Assembly (NCBI GenBank): GCA_022316685.1 | Contig: JAKJHU010000024.1 | Coordinates: 2,674,501-2,738,500 of the forward strand | Direction of reading: 5' to 3' | Length of the DNA stretch: 64,000 nucleotides | From: Progne subis subis | Taxonomy: Eukaryota; Chordata; Aves; Passeriformes; Hirundinidae | Shown here: in pieces, positions 15,017 through 29,300 of the stretch | Position numbering within the stretch: the first letter of the stretch is position 1 | Layout: each line of letters starts with the position of its first letter | The notes under the pieces: model-generated | The model's database searches: none | Told to the model about the DNA's origin: nothing | What the model saw: only the letters and a program-made list of their open reading frames with translations | Translations under genes and position numbers: made by a program

Positions 15017-15051
15017 TGGGAAAACTATTTGAAGTTGACTTATTCTACAAA
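15017..15051 (+). other. Candidate 35-nt exon
   Basis: The segment is bounded by a strong acceptor (TTTTTTGTTTCACAG) and a strong donor (ACAAA|GTAAGTATG). One frame reads GKLFEVDLFYK. No partner exons were found, so it may be a chance splice-site pair or part of a noncoding transcript. Confidence 0.15.
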
Positions 15052-16648
15052 GTAAGTATGCAGAATTTGTGGGGAAAAGGTGGACTTTTTTATCATGATA
15101 GCGCAAGATGTCCAAATGTCAGGTCCCTTCTTTCATGAGTGGCTTTCACTGAGCCAGACTAGCATGGGACTGTGCCACCAAAACAAGGAGAATTTTTACC
15201 CAGAACTGCATTTCACTAGAAGAAAAATTACACAAATTTCCTGCTGTCCTCAAAAATCCAACCAACCAACAAACCAAAACAAAATAAAAATCCCAAGCAA
15301 ATGCATAAAGGATCATGTGGTTTTAATTAGAACTCAACATCTTTAGTTATATATCATTAGGTGTCTCTGTCCTGAGCACCCAACAGCAAGAACACCAAAG
15401 TTCAACACGTTGTTCTCTCACTAGCCCCTACTCTTTTATCCACAAAAATACAAAACAGCGAGGTGAGAAAAAGGATTTCTGTTCTACTAAAAAGGAAAAG
15501 CCTCCATTACTCATCACGAGACTAAAAGGCCTGACACTTCATTTTCTTTGTCATTTATTCAAATGTTAATAGGAATTCTTGCAGCCTCAGTGACTTGTTT
15601 CTTGAATTTTTTCTGGTTTTACCCAAGGTAAATAAGCCCCTGTATTTTTCAATCTCATTACTTCTTCAGAGGCAGAAGTTTCCTCTTAGAGGCGATGGAA
15701 AAAATTGTGTAAGCTGGCAAAGGAAAGTGAAACTGTTGTGAAAGAATTCATTTTTCTTTGCTTTGGGGTCTAGGGGTTTTTTTGGGGAGGGATGTTGTTT
15801 GGAGGGGTTTTTGTCTTTACATTATTACCTGATACTGTCAGGAAAGATGGAGAGGAAGGAGTGATTTGGTTTCCAGTGACCCGAAAAAACTGAACAGCTA
15901 CAGCTGAGAGGTGTGAACAAGGTGTGATAAAGGATTATATCATGTGCATGCTCACGTATAGTTACTGCAAAATCTCCATGAAAAGCCTTGGCTTCACTAT
16001 TTCTTCAAAAGCAAGTATTTCATTCTAAGCTTCTATCCACATTTTTTTCTTTCAAACCTGTACTTGGTTCTTCCCATTTCTTTTTCCCAAGAGGAGAAGC
16101 AGTTTTAAGTGTCAGAACTTTTTGGACATCGATGTTCTGCTTCTTTAAAGGAGAAGGAAGAAATATGTCCCTGTTTTAACAACTCTAGACAAACATTCTC
16201 ATACAATGAAAAAATGCTGTCTTAAGATTTTTCCTTTAATATCTCTGAAACAAACAGAAAATACCAACATGGAAAAACCTTAAACTGTATACTTCTGCGC
16301 TGACTCTTTGTTTATATGCAGCAAAGAGAAAATCACTAGCACATGCCTTAGCTGTTGCAAGTTAAAGCTCAACTTTGTCACCCTTACTAAACCAAAGAGC
16401 AATTATTCCCACAAATTAGTACAATGGTACTATTCATTCAGGTAAACACTGTTCCACATAAGGATTGCAGAATCAGGACCTGCAAGAAAGCAGCACATTT
16501 TAAATTGCCTAATTGATCTCTATTTTCAAAGAGAAAATGAAAATCAGTCACTCAGCCTGACGGATGGAGTCATTATCTGAAATCTGAATACATATATAGA
16601 GATTATTGCAACTGCAAATTTTAAAATAACTTCCCACCAGAAAAAGAA

Positions 16649-16735
16649 TATATATATCAATATATATAAATAGATATTATGTATATTTGTATATTTTATA
16701 TACCTAGATAAAACATGTAAAATAATATATTTGAA
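16649..16735. repeat. AT-rich (TA)n-like tract
   Basis: Short TATATATA blocks separated by A/T interruptions, for example AATATATATATC and TATATATAAATAG. Low-complexity sequence with no other feature seen. Confidence 0.75.
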
Positions 16736-19700
16736 CTTTCTTATTTAAAGCATAAGCACCCGATAAATTTGTACGTGCATTACCTTCAGACACAGCAAAA
16801 GAAGCAATTCTCTTGGGGTCTATAAGCAGCTAAGTAGCCTGGCTCAATTGTCTTGTCATACCTTACAGTCTCCTCAACTCCTTTGTTCTGGTATCCACAA
16901 AGCTTTATTAAAGTAGAGTTGAGTCATTTGCTCACTGCAATTCCAACAAACTGAGCCAAATGAACCATGTTCAGCCATCTGGAACCCCTTCCTCCAGAGT
17001 TTACTCCCTTTGGGCTGCAGAATCAGTCTATCACCCCTGCATGACACGATCCAGAAACCTGCTACCACTACAGGACCTCAATTACAATTCCCAGCCTGGG
17101 TATTGCTGTCAGGGATTCTGCAATGCAACAGACACTGCATTTGTACCTCACGTTACTGCAAAGCTATTACAGCCTGTGCACTTGGCATTCATGGACAACA
17201 TTACAGGGGCTATGGACCAGAGAAGGAGTCTGCACTGCCTCAACGGGACTTCAAGGTGGCCTGGAGCACAGAGGAGATGCAATGGGATGAAAGCAAACTG
17301 GCACTCCCACCCTCCCAGCTTCCTTATAGCCATGTACTGCCACAGGGACACAGCACGCGACTGGCCAAGGCAATCCCTCATGGCAGCACTGACAAAAGGA
17401 CAGATTAGTTAGGCTATGAAAAAAGAACTTATGCTGCCAACCCGTCACCTGTTTTTCCCCAAAATACACAAGGGATTTCTAGTGCTGGAAGTCAATACCT
17501 CTTAACCATGTCTGACTCGATTCACAGAAGACCTGTGGCCCTCATGGCTCTCCTGCTCATCAGGCAGCACTCTGCAGTAGGCTGGACAAGGAAGGAAGGA
17601 TGTCCTCAGATGGAGAGAAGCTGCTCTGCTGGAAAGAGGCCTGGGCTGCACTGCTCTGCCCTCTGTCTCAAAGAGTCACTTGTGTGTCAGCATGCGGGTC
17701 AGGGAACAAAAGGAGGGCACAGCTCTGCGGCCAGCCAGCGTGACTACGGCATAGATGAATGACAAGGAGGCAACCTAAATGTTGAACACGCTCTCCTGTT
17801 ACAATGGAAAATACTTACTGACATCACTGCAAGCAAAAACAAAGGGCATTATCCTGGCAAAATTTCTTCAGATGGAGACAAAAGAGAGATCCTTTCAAAC
17901 GTGGCCACTAAGATGTCAAAGCAATTTTCCTCTCCCCCTGCCAATATCAGCATCCTTAAGCCAAAGCTAATGGCATGTATGTGTGCTATTAATGCTTTAT
18001 TGTAAATATAAGGTTTTTTTCCTTCCACTGAAGCTAGTCACATCATTTGTGTTCAAGGAGAGGCCTGTTTAGCCCCATCACGTCAAAGCTATCAACTACA
18101 CTGAAGTTCTGGCCTCACCAACACTTCAAAGCTTGCTCTAGCAAAACAAAATAAACTACATGGTCAGCAGCAACTTTTACACAAAACCCAAATCCCCAAA
18201 ATCTATACCCATTCCTGCCTCCAGGGGCTTCCTCTCTTCTCACTCAGAAAAGCAAGGCAGCTGCCCTAAAATATTTCTACAAAAGCTTCTCCTTTTCTAC
18301 ATTAAACAGACATTAAATAGTTGCACATTTTTCTGTAATGTCTTTTCATAGCATTTATAACCTACAGAATATAATTACATCCTTCACCTACAATTTCAAG
18401 CACTACCTTAAGTATTTTTATAAGTATGAGAGCTTTCCCACACTCATAACAAAATTTAATATGAATATTCTGAAGAAAAAGACATGTTACTTCTTGAGCC
18501 ATTCAATACAGTCATTCAATAAGTAAGTATTACAGGCCTACAGTATGTCATTGGAAATTTGAAAACACATCCTACCAAAAGCTTTATTTCGCATACAAAT
18601 ACAGAAGTTTACTTCAAATAAAATCCTTCTAATAAAGTATTTGTACATTAATCCACTGGCCCAATCTTTTTCTACTAAATCAAATGTTATGCCAACTTGA
18701 AATCCTTACATTTGCCTTCTGCCAGGAAAAAGTAAGCATTAATTAAAGGCTATTTTGTATTCAGTTTTCTACAGAATAGATAGGATTGTGGGTTTAATTC
18801 TGTGTGGGCAAGGACACCCCCACAGTGAGCCTGCAAACAATTCGGAAAGAAGACATGAAAAATATCAGCTAATTCTTATTTAGGCTCACACAGTGCACTT
18901 GCTTTCTGTGGCAGACCACCGAATATTACTGCAAGCTGCAGAGTATTTCATGTTTCACTTTAACATCAGGCTCATGGAGAGACAAGATTAAAGAAATATC
19001 CAATTTAGAAATAAACTAAAGTACATTTGAAAAAATCTAAATATACCATGCAGGTTCTAAACTCTGACAAAGAGTCCAAAGAAGCTGAATATTACTTTAT
19101 AGCTTAAAAATAATATAGTTTTGTTTTTTGGTTTTTTTTTCTGAGCCAACTCCATAATTATTTTCGTTGTATTTTTGGAAGAAATACAAAAGGCCATCTC
19201 AATATTACATCTGCTCAGTACAGGATGAGGAACAGACCTTGTATAGTCATACATTTAGTTTCAGTGGTATTACATATATATTATTATAGATTTTCCATTT
19301 TATTATAAACATTTTATATGTATAAAATAAATTCTTGCTCAGCAGAGAAACAGAGGTTTAGAAGGAAATGCTTGTAGCTCTGCCTTACTCCAAGGCAGGT
19401 GACCCTCAGTGTATCCAGAGCATTAGCAAAGACAGTCAGTGTCTCTGCAGAGAGGACCTCAGCCTTGCTTTGGGGACATAGGGACAGCAGCAGCTTGTAT
19501 GAACCCTGCAGGACAGGCCAGCTGACAAAGACATATACTTTTTTTCCAGAAAAATCCTCCAGCTGGACATGAGGCCCCCCAGAAAGGGTTAAGACAGTCT
19601 GCAATTTAACCAAATCATCACCTCCCTATCAAAGTGCCATGTAATTCGGGATTTCTAAAATGGCATGGTCCTCTGGGAAAGAAGAGCTTCATTACCACAC

Positions 19701-20461
19701 ATGAAAGGACAGTTTCTTCAGAGATTCCTTTTCATCAAAGATCAAGCCTTTGCTAGTCTCCTAAAAACTTGTAACACAAGGATGACAGCAATAAAGCATC
19801 ACCAGCACCACACAATCTTGGCACAAATCACCGCCACATCTCCAACCTCACCAAATACCCCCACAATGGGGCTATTCTGAAACAGGAAGGACAAGCAGGA
19901 ATTACAGTTGCACTGACACAGTTTGTCCCTCAAACCCCACACCAGCTAAATTAAGGAAAGCAAAGCATCCCCTAGAGGTTGCAGAGGAGCTTTATTTACC
20001 TGAGGACAACAGAATTTGATCCACAGTGATCACTAAATGGCAAAAATTCAGCCACATGACATTTGAGGCACTGAAGTGGACGTTGGCTTTCTGTCAGCAC
20101 AGCACATGGCAGTGGTCTCAAAGACAGAATAAGGTCACTGCTTGCTGTGACCGGCTACCATCAACAACCACCCAACAAACACCACCCCTAGACCAATTCC
20201 CAAAGGACAGGCAGTACCCTAGGGCAGCTACAGAAAGCTGGCAATGCAGAACAGCTCCCACTCATCCCACCCCACCTCTAAAACCTCTTAACTACAAGTA
20301 GGAACAAAAGAATGGCCGATACACATTTTACCACACACCCCAAAAGAAGCCAAGGATATGCCAATGGCAGAAAGTTTGCCTCAGAGTCCAAAACAAATCT
20401 GAGCAACAAAATAGTTGAAGCTGATCTAATGCTACCATGATACAGTGCTAATTTTCAGAGG

Positions 20462-20481
20462 AAAAAAAAAAAAAAAAAAAA
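20462..20481. repeat. Poly(A) tract, 20 A
   Basis: An uninterrupted A run. No recognisable retroposon body lies next to it. Confidence 0.85.
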
Positions 20482-21927
20482 GACAGAATTTTGTGTCAGA
20501 AACTACAAAAAAGGCATTTAAACTTTCACAGATAGAAAAAGACAAGAAAGAATGGTGAATCCAGCTGCCCTGAACAGAAATAGCTGGAATAAGTCTAGCA
20601 ACACTTAACTGCATTTCTTCTGAATACAAAGGATTAATAGCACACTGGTCAATCCTTATCTACTTAAGAAAGCACTATGCTAAAATATCACAAAGGAGTA
20701 TTTGAAGGGTGTTACAGTTCCACATAAAAACATGCCCACATGAAAAACAGCTCTTTGTTGTGTGCACTGACTGCTGTGCACATGATCTTGTCTGTGTATT
20801 ATTTATTCAAATTGCAAATATCCAGAGCTTTTTTTGCAACACTCAAGATATGCATTTGGGATTTCTAAGTAAGATGGTTTATAACATAGGTCTTGCAGGC
20901 AGAAACTCCAGGACCAACCACCCTATGTGATGCCACAGAAGTCCTCAAAGACCCCGTACTTTAGGTGTCATTCTGTAGTATTCCCTGCCTCCACAAAGGA
21001 CTGTAGATTAGCCCATGCATGATCGATAGCGCTCACATGTTATGGGGTTGCCATATGAGGCTGAAAGAAAAATAACACATTCCAGGATAGGATTACATCA
21101 TGTTTCTCAGGGCTTTTTTTCAGCTGATGGGATAATGCAGAAGTAACACACAGAGTCACAATTACTAAAAAAAAACCAAAAACAACAACAAATCCTATTC
21201 AAAATACAAACAAGAAAAAAACCTTGCTGGCATACATCATAAAGCTTCATAATATTGATATTTTGGCCCGTTTATTGTAATTCATCCAACAGAAGTCCCT
21301 TTCAGAATTAAGGAAATACATGTCCCAGGTAAATAGATGTGGCAAGGAAAGCACTATTATTTATGCTGTGTTTGTATCTCACTCAGCTCCCCTGGCTAAC
21401 TGGTGGCATGAAAGAGCTGCTCCACAGGAGGCTTGACCACAATGGGAGTGACAAAGCCATGCAATATCTCAGCTCTTTAATCACCTGAATATCCATCCCA
21501 CTCCCTTTTGATTTCTTCTCTGCAGGGTGCCACCATTTCTGGGTTACAGTCCTCTTGGTAAGCATCATCAGATCCATAAAATAACTTTGTAGAGTAGTGA
21601 ATCGCTGCTGCTGCTTCTAGGTTAACATTGGCAGAAACTCACAGAGTCTTCAAAAACATCATAAACTTTGTTTTAGAGCTGACATGCAATTGCTACATAG
21701 TACACTGGAGGAACACAGAGCTGTACAGGCAGACCCAGGGCTGGTCAGATAGATGGGGTTTGTCATCATCTAAACTCTACCTCCAACAGAAGGGGGTGGG
21801 GAGAAGAGAAGGAAGGAAGAGTGCAAGGAGATGAAAGGGCAGAAAAAGAACTACCAGAAACACCTCAGACTATAGTATTTCTTGTACAGATCTGCCCTGT
21901 GTTATGTACAGCAGTGTAACCCTGGGT

Positions 21928-21939
21928 GGGGGGGGGGGG
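21928..21939. repeat. Poly(G) tract, 12 G
   Basis: GGGTGGG is followed by a continuous G run. Homopolymer length here may be a sequencing error. Confidence 0.85.
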
Positions 21940-23149
21940 AAATCAGTAAATAACTTAGAGTACTTTATAAGTGAACAACACTGTCAGCTGGGACACTCAG
22001 CTTCATTCATCACGATGGTCTCCTGTCTCTCTCCTCAAGTCGATTGGGACTCGAACTGCCATGGAGAACAGCTCATTCATCCAAGGGGAAAGCAGCATGC
22101 TTCCCATTGCTAAGGAGTCTCCTGTGATTCTCAATGCCCAAGTCTAATACCATTTTCTTGTGTCTGAGAAAATAGAAGGCATTTTATAAGCCCCTTTAAC
22201 ATTTGTTCATATTAGGAACACAATGAAAGAGCAATACAGTCTGCTAGCAGACCTCCACCAGCTCCAGCATGTGCCTTCTATTTGCAGGCTTAACTCAAAC
22301 ATAAACTCTGGACCCTGACAGAATGGAATTATACATACAATGAGGGGCACTTCATCTATCACAGATTACAAACAGAAAGGTGAAGATCAGCTGGAAGCCC
22401 TTGAAGGGAATAACATCAAGTCCTCTTCCTCAAAAAGCACTATGCAGGCAACATCAAGAGTGAATGGAAAAGCATTTGGCAGAAGCAGAAAGGAAAAAAT
22501 GTGTAGCTTTTAAGTAGTACCATTGACTTTAACTCAATATGGCAAAAATAACCCAACATACATCCTCAAAAACAAGAAAACCTCAGTACAACACAAATAA
22601 GCTGTATTTCAGATGATTTCACTGTGATCATAAAAGTCACACGCAGCAGTAACAGCTGCTATAAAGGTTGGTCTCCAAAGCAAACTGTCCTGCTCAAAAT
22701 GCAGAACATTTCTTTCGCATGTCCTACTCACTAAAATAATTACAAGAATAACTGAAGACAAACCACCATTGCAAATTCTTTTGGTTTTCATCCCTTGGAA
22801 GTTATTAATCAAAACCTTCAGCGAACAGCAACCAACCAGCCAAGGATCGTGCAGATTCTGCTGCGGCCCTGGCTCACAGGAGCAGCAGCTCACAGATGCA
22901 GAGGGTGCCAGGGCCTTACGCAGCTGACTGAGACTTGTGTTATCAACTGCCACTCCCTGCCCTGGGGAAGAGAGTATTTCTGGGTTTACACAGTCGGACA
23001 TTTGCTCTGTCACCGAAATTTCACGCGTGGAACTCGCATGGGACACTCCGAATCGTTAGCATGACTTTCTGCGTCTCTGTTAGCACAGAGCAGGCAGCAA
23101 AGCACAGCTCCAATAATAAATGTTTTTACACTACCCAAGTCCTCCTCGT

Positions 23150-23320
23150 TAGCACCAGGCAGGGTCCGTTCTCGCCTCCGCACCGCGAGCCCGCGCACGG
23201 ACAGCGCAGCCGGTGCTGCCACCTCTCGGCCACCCGGAGCACTGCGGGAGCCTGGAAACCCCGAGCGCGACACCGACACCGACACCGACCGCTCCTGGCA
23301 CAGTGTCCTGGGGCCTCAGT
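23150..23320. promoter_or_regulatory. Isolated CpG-rich islet with (CGACAC)n array
   Basis: A short block rich in CpG stands out in AT-rich surroundings. It includes GCACCGCGAGCCCGCGCACG and a three-unit CGACAC repeat (23268-23289). It could be a small promoter or a GC-rich insertion. No convincing splice donor or start was found on either strand, so no transcript is proposed. Confidence 0.45.
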
Positions 23321-26300
23321 GATCATGGATATTATGGAACTATAATAAAAAAAAAAATTTACAAAAGTTCTCTGTTTATACGGCTTCCCGAATTAGTCCT
23401 ATTCGAGCTATTTGAATCTTTTGAGGACTTTTGAACAAAGGTTCTAAAGAATTGAACTGTAAGTTCAAAAACAAGCAATTAGTAGTAAATTCAACTATTA
23501 TGCATTTTGTAGAAAGGAATGAGCATAATCACAGATGGGGTGGGAAGGGAAAGAAAAGAAAGGCTGATCAATTGCTTAAAGAAAGTCTGCAGAGTAAAAT
23601 TGGGAGAGTTTCCAAAGAAATATACTTACTGGTGAATAATTTATATATATTTTACACTATGTATTTGTATGTATTTTATACTGTGTTCACCATTTATATC
23701 TGCACTCTCCTGCATGTCTGTTCAAAAATTCAAATCTAAGCTACATTTCTAGTGCCAGCGTACAGTGAGTTTGAACTTAACAAAAAAAGCTTTTTGCACG
23801 ATGCCAGTCAAAAAAGGCTTGAGCCAAGTAATCCAGGCCAGAGGCCACCATATGATCCGTGGGATAATTTCTTTTTCAAGTGTTGATTTCCAGGCAACTT
23901 AGCATTCTTAAAAGGCAAGGTTTCTTTTCAGAAAGGATATAATGGGCAGCTTCCCTGTATAAGGTTAAAAGGCGCATACTCAAAAATTTCCATCTACCAT
24001 ACTTCATTCATCTCAGGCTCTCTCCCAAGCAAAACAGTGACAGACAGCTGCCTTCCACAAGTCTGTCTGGACTACACTGAGACTTACTTTAAAATCACCC
24101 AGAACTGTCCACATAAGATGCAGCATTACGAGTGACCCAGATAGGTGGGACAGAGTCAGAGTATGTTACACCATCGTCTCTTGGGCTACCCCATTCCTCC
24201 TCTCTTGATTCTTCCCAGTCCTCCCCTCTATCTTTGGTTTAATATCAAATTTCAGATGTTACTTTTTACACCTTCATTTTTAAGCAAATAATTCAGGTCA
24301 ATTATGGAGAATCTGGAGCTTCTGTTTAAATCTATATGATTTTTGATGCAAAGTAATGAAATTAAAAGATACACTGTTACACAGCTGTTTAAACAAGTCA
24401 GAGGGTTTAAGAAACCCATACCATGTCAAATAGGCGTAAGACCCTAAATTTCCTGTTTGAAAGGTAAGAAAAACTGCTTGATTGTTTCAATGTTCTCAGT
24501 CTCTATTTAAGACACTGAGGTAAAGGTTTCCAAAAACCTGAGTTTAAAGTAACAAATTTCTGATCATCTTTGTAACAACAGTTCTCAGCACTGACAAACA
24601 CTGACTCATAAAAAACTCAGTTAGGATTAGTCCATTTGTATCACCACATGGTTTATCTCAAGGAGTTAGCAGTGTAATGATCAAAAAAAATTGTCTGGCA
24701 TAGATAGGAGAGCAACTCCAAAAGAACTGCTGGCAAATCATGGGCAGATAGACATCACTTTCTTTTGCCCATTTTCTGAGCAATTCCATCTATCACTGTA
24801 ATTTGGGCAAGGAATGGTAGGGTAGGATAAAGACAACACATGGTAAAGCAAAACAGCAAATGAACAGCTACAGACAAAACCACGTGCTTTCATCACTGTG
24901 CTGCTCACTGCCTTACAGCCCACCTCCAACATAACAAGCTTCTGCAAAAATCACCACAAAGCAGCAAAAATAGCATAATAAACTATATTTTTAAACATGC
25001 ACATAAGTCTGAAAGGAAAAAAATAAGTACTCCTGCCACAAGCAACACTACTGATGCAAAATCTGGGGAAGCAGGGAAGCATTTTCCTTTTGCTTAAGTG
25101 AATCCACAAAAAAGCCACATCCTACTGCTGCTGACAACCCCAGCCAGGCACACATGGAAACTGCACCTCAGTGTGCCAGGAAGCATTTACCCTCTCCAGG
25201 AGCTTTACGCTACTGAAAAAGAGACACATGGTATTTCCAGCAGGAGCCTCCTCCTCAGTGTTTGCTGGTGACTGTCACTCCATGCTCTCCAGCTCTGCCC
25301 CACTTTCTGGGCAGCGCTGGCCATTGGCATTGAAATGATCCCGTGGCGCTGAGAACTCCAAACAGCAAAGATGCTGCCCCTGGGGCCACGGCTCCTGGCT
25401 TACAGTCACAGAAATCAACAGCAATGGGGATCAGCCTCATTCAAAGAGAGATAGTTTCCACCAAAGATCTCAGCAGCACAGCACCTCAACCATCTGCGGG
25501 GACAGAGGATAATCCAATTACACTGCTTTCACATCATCTGAAAGGGCAAAACCACAAAGTCGTAACACCAAGTGCATTTGTCCTTTCGTACAGTCCAATG
25601 CAGAGCAGGTAGATTTTCCTGCAAGCTTTTCTCCTCTTCATTTCAAACAACCTGGGGCACAGTTTGAGGATGGGCAACATTCCCTTGTTATTGGTTTACA
25701 TTATTCTACTAACCTCTGGAGTTATATCATGCTCCAAGAAGATAAACTTCTGCTAAAAGCACATCACTGCAGTCCTCTGGGTAAAACAGAAATTCTGTAT
25801 GAATTTTCTACCTGATTTTATGTTCATATTTTTGTTTATGAGTTACCATTAAAAAATCTCTTATTTCTTTAGAGAATACCCTGATTTCCTGAGACTAGTA
25901 TCTTTGCACAAATACTGTGACTTCATTCAGGAAAGGCATTTTATTCCTTTGGCTTCAAAAATGTATGTTTGCCATGAAAAAAAAATCCACTCCATTAATT
26001 TAAAAGTATTTTTTAAAAAGACTAACAATTGAGCACTTAGAGGAATAGAAGAGACAAATGAGAATAACCAAATTAAAAGGCATTTTCAAAAAATGTAGTT
26101 TTAAAAAAACAAACATGAGAAACAGCTAATGATGTTAACCCTAGACCGAGAAGTTAAAATTCAATTTATTTCTATTCTTGATGCACAGAAATGAAGACAG
26201 ATTATGGTCACTGTTTCATATACCCTCCCTTCCATTTCCCACACTACATAGCTATAGTACAAAGTGGATTTTGGTGACGGGATTTTCCCACTCCCTCTTT

Positions 26301-29300
26301 AAAGGTTTCCTCTTTTGGTTTGTTTTTTTCTTCTTCAGAAAAGACTGAAAGCAAGTTGCCTAAATTCTAGCATTCACAGTCATGTCAACATTGCTCCCCC
26401 CAAACTCTTCATTTGATTCGATTAATAACTGCAATTAAAAGTATTAATCTCTCTTCTAATCATACAAAGTTTACAATAAGCACAGAAGAGGCAGTCGGGT
26501 AATTTTCATTTACACTATTGCTTTAGACCTTTAAGTATTCCAAAAAGAGAGGAGAAAATATGGCAAAGCCTGCCTTCTTGTCTGCAGTATTTACATGCTT
26601 TACATAGTTTAAAAATATGTGGCTTATTAATGACTGATTTTTCAACCTCTCCAATAAGCTTTTTATTAACATGACAGTCCTTTACTTGCAAGTGTCAAGC
26701 AATCTCGTACTGTGTATGTATCCTTTATGATGTTTAATATAAAAGATAGTACAGTATTTACACCCCTCACAATAAGAGAATGGATTGTTTTAAGGTTATA
26801 CAGCCCCGTTGTGATAAAGAAAGAAGGAAGCTTACAAAATGATAAATATTTTCATTAAAAAACTTTAAAACTAAAAGTTCAAAGATATGTTCTCCTCTCT
26901 TATATCTTGTCAAAACATGACTTAGGACCCAAAACTAATCTACTTTCAATTTTATTCCATATTTCAGTGCTGTCATAGTACTGAGCAGAGAGTATTGGAA
27001 TACGATCATTTTTTATTTTGTTGATGTTACCGACAGCTTTATTTCACAAAGCAATCTTATACTATGTCTACCACTGGCAGGTCACAAAGGTCAAATAGTC
27101 TATCCTTACAGGTAGAGAGCTTATTAAATGGCACGTCTATTAAACCCAATGGACAACATAAAGAAACATTTCAGCAAAATACTTCTAATATTCTTCAGTG
27201 AAGACACAGTCAAAAAGGTATTAAACAATTTCAACCTAGACCAATAAGAATTTTTTTATAAGCATCTTCAAAATAATGCTTCATACAAAGCATTTTGAAC
27301 AGACAGCAGGAGAAAGACCTGCAGAGAGATGAATTTTGTGCAAACACTTACTTTGTATTATGCCTTTACAACCATACACTCATAGCACATCTAATGCTAG
27401 GTTATCAAAGATTGGTTTATGCTTTCTAGGACTGTTATTTAATTAAATATTCAATTTTAAATTATAATGAAATTCATATGATACATACTTCAGCAACATT
27501 TGTACTTGTGCTTCACATGCTGTCCTGGACCACTGTAGGGTAATTCTTCAGAAGCAATACATTTCAGCTATTTATTTTCAAATTATAGAATTAATCACAT
27601 AATAGTCTGGAAAAAAATCCAATCACATAAATCAGAAAAAGGCACACAAATAAAATCTCCACTTAGTAACTTACAAACTCTACATAATTCTTTTTAACTA
27701 AGAGGGTGTATGCTTTGCAAAACCAGAGCATTTATAGACACGTAATTGTGATTCTCTCTCTCTTTCTGGCATCCTTTCATTATTTCACTGTTTGCCAGTT
27801 ATCTATGGTATGGTGGAACTTGCTGTTTCAATATTTGAATTTGCATGACTGCATTTACAAAAAAAATAACGAAATAAAGACATCTTTGGATTTGGAAACC
27901 TATACATCCAGATGTTCATTTTCAGACTTTTACCCTCGCAGCTCAAAGAAAGCATTCCAGTTGCATTTCTAAATACCATACACTTATTTCTGCATAACTA
28001 AAATACTGAATACTGGTATGCAGAGTCTGTGGACTCTCACACACGGTTTATTAGATACAGTACTTGGTCTCCTGTTATCAGAAGATTCACCTACTCAGAT
28101 AATTAATAAGACACAGAAACATAAACCACGAGTTGTTAAAGTTTACAATTACTTTCCCTCACAGCTCCATTCTAAATGCACTGTCCTTGCTTTAACACAT
28201 AGTAAATCATCTACCTAAATGTATTTGCACCCAATCATTTTTTAAAGTCACAATCTTTGTAGTGTCAACTTGTCAAGGGTCAAAGGGAAGAACAGGCAAG
28301 ATTCCCAAATCAATCTGCTTGTAGAAACTGTCTCATTTCATTTCAAATTACCTGCTGTGGCTGAAGCAGGCTATGGACAAACTGCCTTCCTCCATAAACC
28401 ATGACAGCACAGGTCGAACTTATGTGATCATTCATAAGGGGCAAGTCATGCTGGGTCTGTCATTAACTACTTTTAAACTGCAGTGCAGGGTTAAGTGATC
28501 TTGCAGGGCAGCAGCAGATATAAATACTATTTGGACAGTTTAATGTCAGGCAACAACTCCTCTGGGATTAAAACCGTGTAACCCAATAGCGGTGCTATCG
28601 ATAGAAGGATTAAGGTACTTTGGGACCGTTCCTCGCACTCACAACTTTTCATATGTTTTGCACCTAAATGATTGGATGTTCTGAAGATATCAGATGGATA
28701 ACATAACGCTCCTTAGGAGTCTCTCTAGAGTATCAGCAGCAAGAGCCACAGCACCATCTTCTGTGGAGGCATTCCCAGTTGCTTTAGCTTTGCCCATGTG
28801 TGACCGCCCGGTCCAGGAGAGGCTGCTGCTAATCTAAGAGCATAAATACATTGCACCACTGAAAATACACTGGGCTGCATGATTCACAGGCAAGGAAAAG
28901 TGTCCAGAACCGAGCCTCCCCAATGTCAGGCTGGGCAGGCACCACGAAAGTCTGTATTAAGTAAGGCACTTTCAAATGGGAGTGGATCTATTAACTCAAC
29001 CTGCTACACAGCTGATACGAATAGAAAAAGATTACTGCACGTCTTAAGTAATTACTGCATAACAACAATCTGTGCTTCGGTCAGTTTTTCTCTGGTCACC
29101 GCTACACTGATACATGTGAGAAACATAGCATTTAACAATGAAAACCAGCCTGCAACTTTTTCAAAGCCTGTGGACAAGAAAAGCCAGAGGAGATCTGTTA
29201 GACTAGCGAATTAAGCTGGTGTCAGCATCAAAAATAATAATAAAAAAAATTCTTGAAGGAGTACCTAATTTTCCTGATTCTTTCTTCATCATCACAGCCC

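Larger units (their letters stand above)
8640..23149. other. Gene desert between the first CR1 copy and the first CpG islet
   Basis: No gene is supported. Simple repeats occur at 11.4, 13.2, 16.7, 20.5 and 21.9 kb. A moderately GC-rich patch at 16.96-17.77 kb has overlapping open frames of 150 and 132 codons that resemble nothing known. Confidence 0.65.

Noticed and set aside
22609..23345. Frames of 145, 136 and 91 codons around the 23.2-kb islet
   Set aside because: They overlap in several frames on both strands, show no recognised domain and no matching splice signals; treated as chance openness in GC-richer DNA.
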